The notes under the pieces: model-generated
Databases searched by the model: none
Seen by the model: the letters and a program-made list of their open reading frames with translations, nothing else
What the model was told of the DNA's origin: nothing
Origin: Syntrophaceae bacterium
Lineage (GTDB): Bacteria > Desulfobacterota > SM23-61
Length of the DNA: 5,895 bases
Assembly (NCBI GenBank): GCA_003154025.1
Contig: PMCE01000233.1
Location: 4,984 to 10,878 of the forward strand
Direction of reading: 5' to 3'
Shown here: positions 5,720 to 5,895 of the stretch, in pieces
How positions within the stretch are numbered: position 1 is the first letter of the stretch
Layout: the number at the start of each line of letters is the position of its first letter
Made by a program: the position numbers and the translations under genes

Positions 5720-5895
5720 CAACTGGCAAAAGGATACTTCCCCGGATGCCGGGTAAAAGGAAGAGAAAGCAAATGGAGAAGAGTCAAGTCCCCGGGGTCT
5801 CGAACATGGCTGAGACCGATGGTCATGCCTTCATGTCCGGCCGCAGGCTGGTCCCGGTAGGTCCCCAGGAGGCGGTCCCACCAGGGAAAGTTGAA
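5719..5895 (-). CDS. Sterol desaturase / fatty acid hydroxylase family protein, C-terminal end (partial)
   Basis: The frame is open from the window edge to TGA at 5719-5721 and gives the last 58 residues of a protein whose start lies beyond 5895. The sequence FNFPWWDRLLGTYRDQP followed by AAGHEGMTIGLSHVRD and a Leu-rich tail matches the conserved C-terminus of the fatty acid hydroxylase superfamily (membrane di-iron enzymes acting on sterols, fatty acids, carotenoids or alkylglycerols). The last histidine box (HxxHH) should lie just outside the window, so catalytic competence cannot be judged and the substrate is unknown. It precedes the DUF4139 gene by 33 bp on the same strand, likely in one operon. 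Confidence 0.85.
   Translation of the reverse strand, partial: FNFPWWDRLLGTYRDQPAAGHEGMTIGLSHVRDPGDLTLLHLLSLPFTRHPGKYPFAS

Overview
The window reads as a stretch of chromosome from a Gram-negative bacterium with moderately high GC. It has tightly packed genes with good Shine-Dalgarno sites, one clear Rho-independent terminator and one Sec-exported protein. The gene mix (two-subunit iron-sulfur hydro-lyase, DASS dicarboxylate carrier, COG1926-type phosphoribosyltransferase, DUF4139 protein) and the style of the intergenic repeats would fit an anaerobic deltaproteobacterium (Desulfobacterota) or a similar environmental lineage. That placement is an impression, not a result.

Layout. Positions 107-1622 on the + strand hold two genes overlapping by 8 bp for the alpha and beta subunits of a class I fumarase / L(+)-tartrate dehydratase type hydro-lyase. 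Facing them on the - strand (1807-3231) is a 474-residue DASS-family (CitT/TtdT-like) carrier with its own terminator at 1750-1780. The - strand continues with a small PRPP-loop phosphoribosyltransferase (3423-4106), a secreted DUF4139 protein (4252-5685) and, cut by the right edge, the last 58 residues of a sterol desaturase / fatty acid hydroxylase family protein (5719-5895). The last two are 33 bp apart and probably co-transcribed. Positions 1-106 hold only a leader with a strong ribosome binding site. No gap exceeds 300 bases.

How the genes may work together. The hydro-lyase resembles E. coli TtdAB in several places, most clearly in the beta subunit, and TtdT is a DASS carrier. The convergent pair therefore suggests uptake or exchange of a C4-dicarboxylate (tartrate, malate, fumarate or a relative) coupled to its reversible dehydration. 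Catalytic and cluster residues appear intact, but several family signature positions are substituted, so the substrate is open. The phosphoribosyltransferase has no obvious link to its neighbours. The DUF4139 protein may serve the envelope together with the membrane-lipid type hydroxylase upstream.

The least explained material is intergenic. There are two arrays with a 7-bp period between 4145 and 4250, a 9-bp doublet at 1702-1719, and three TTAAATGGA-like copies upstream of the carrier. I found no CRISPR, mobile element, tRNA or rRNA, and no convincing new multi-gene system.
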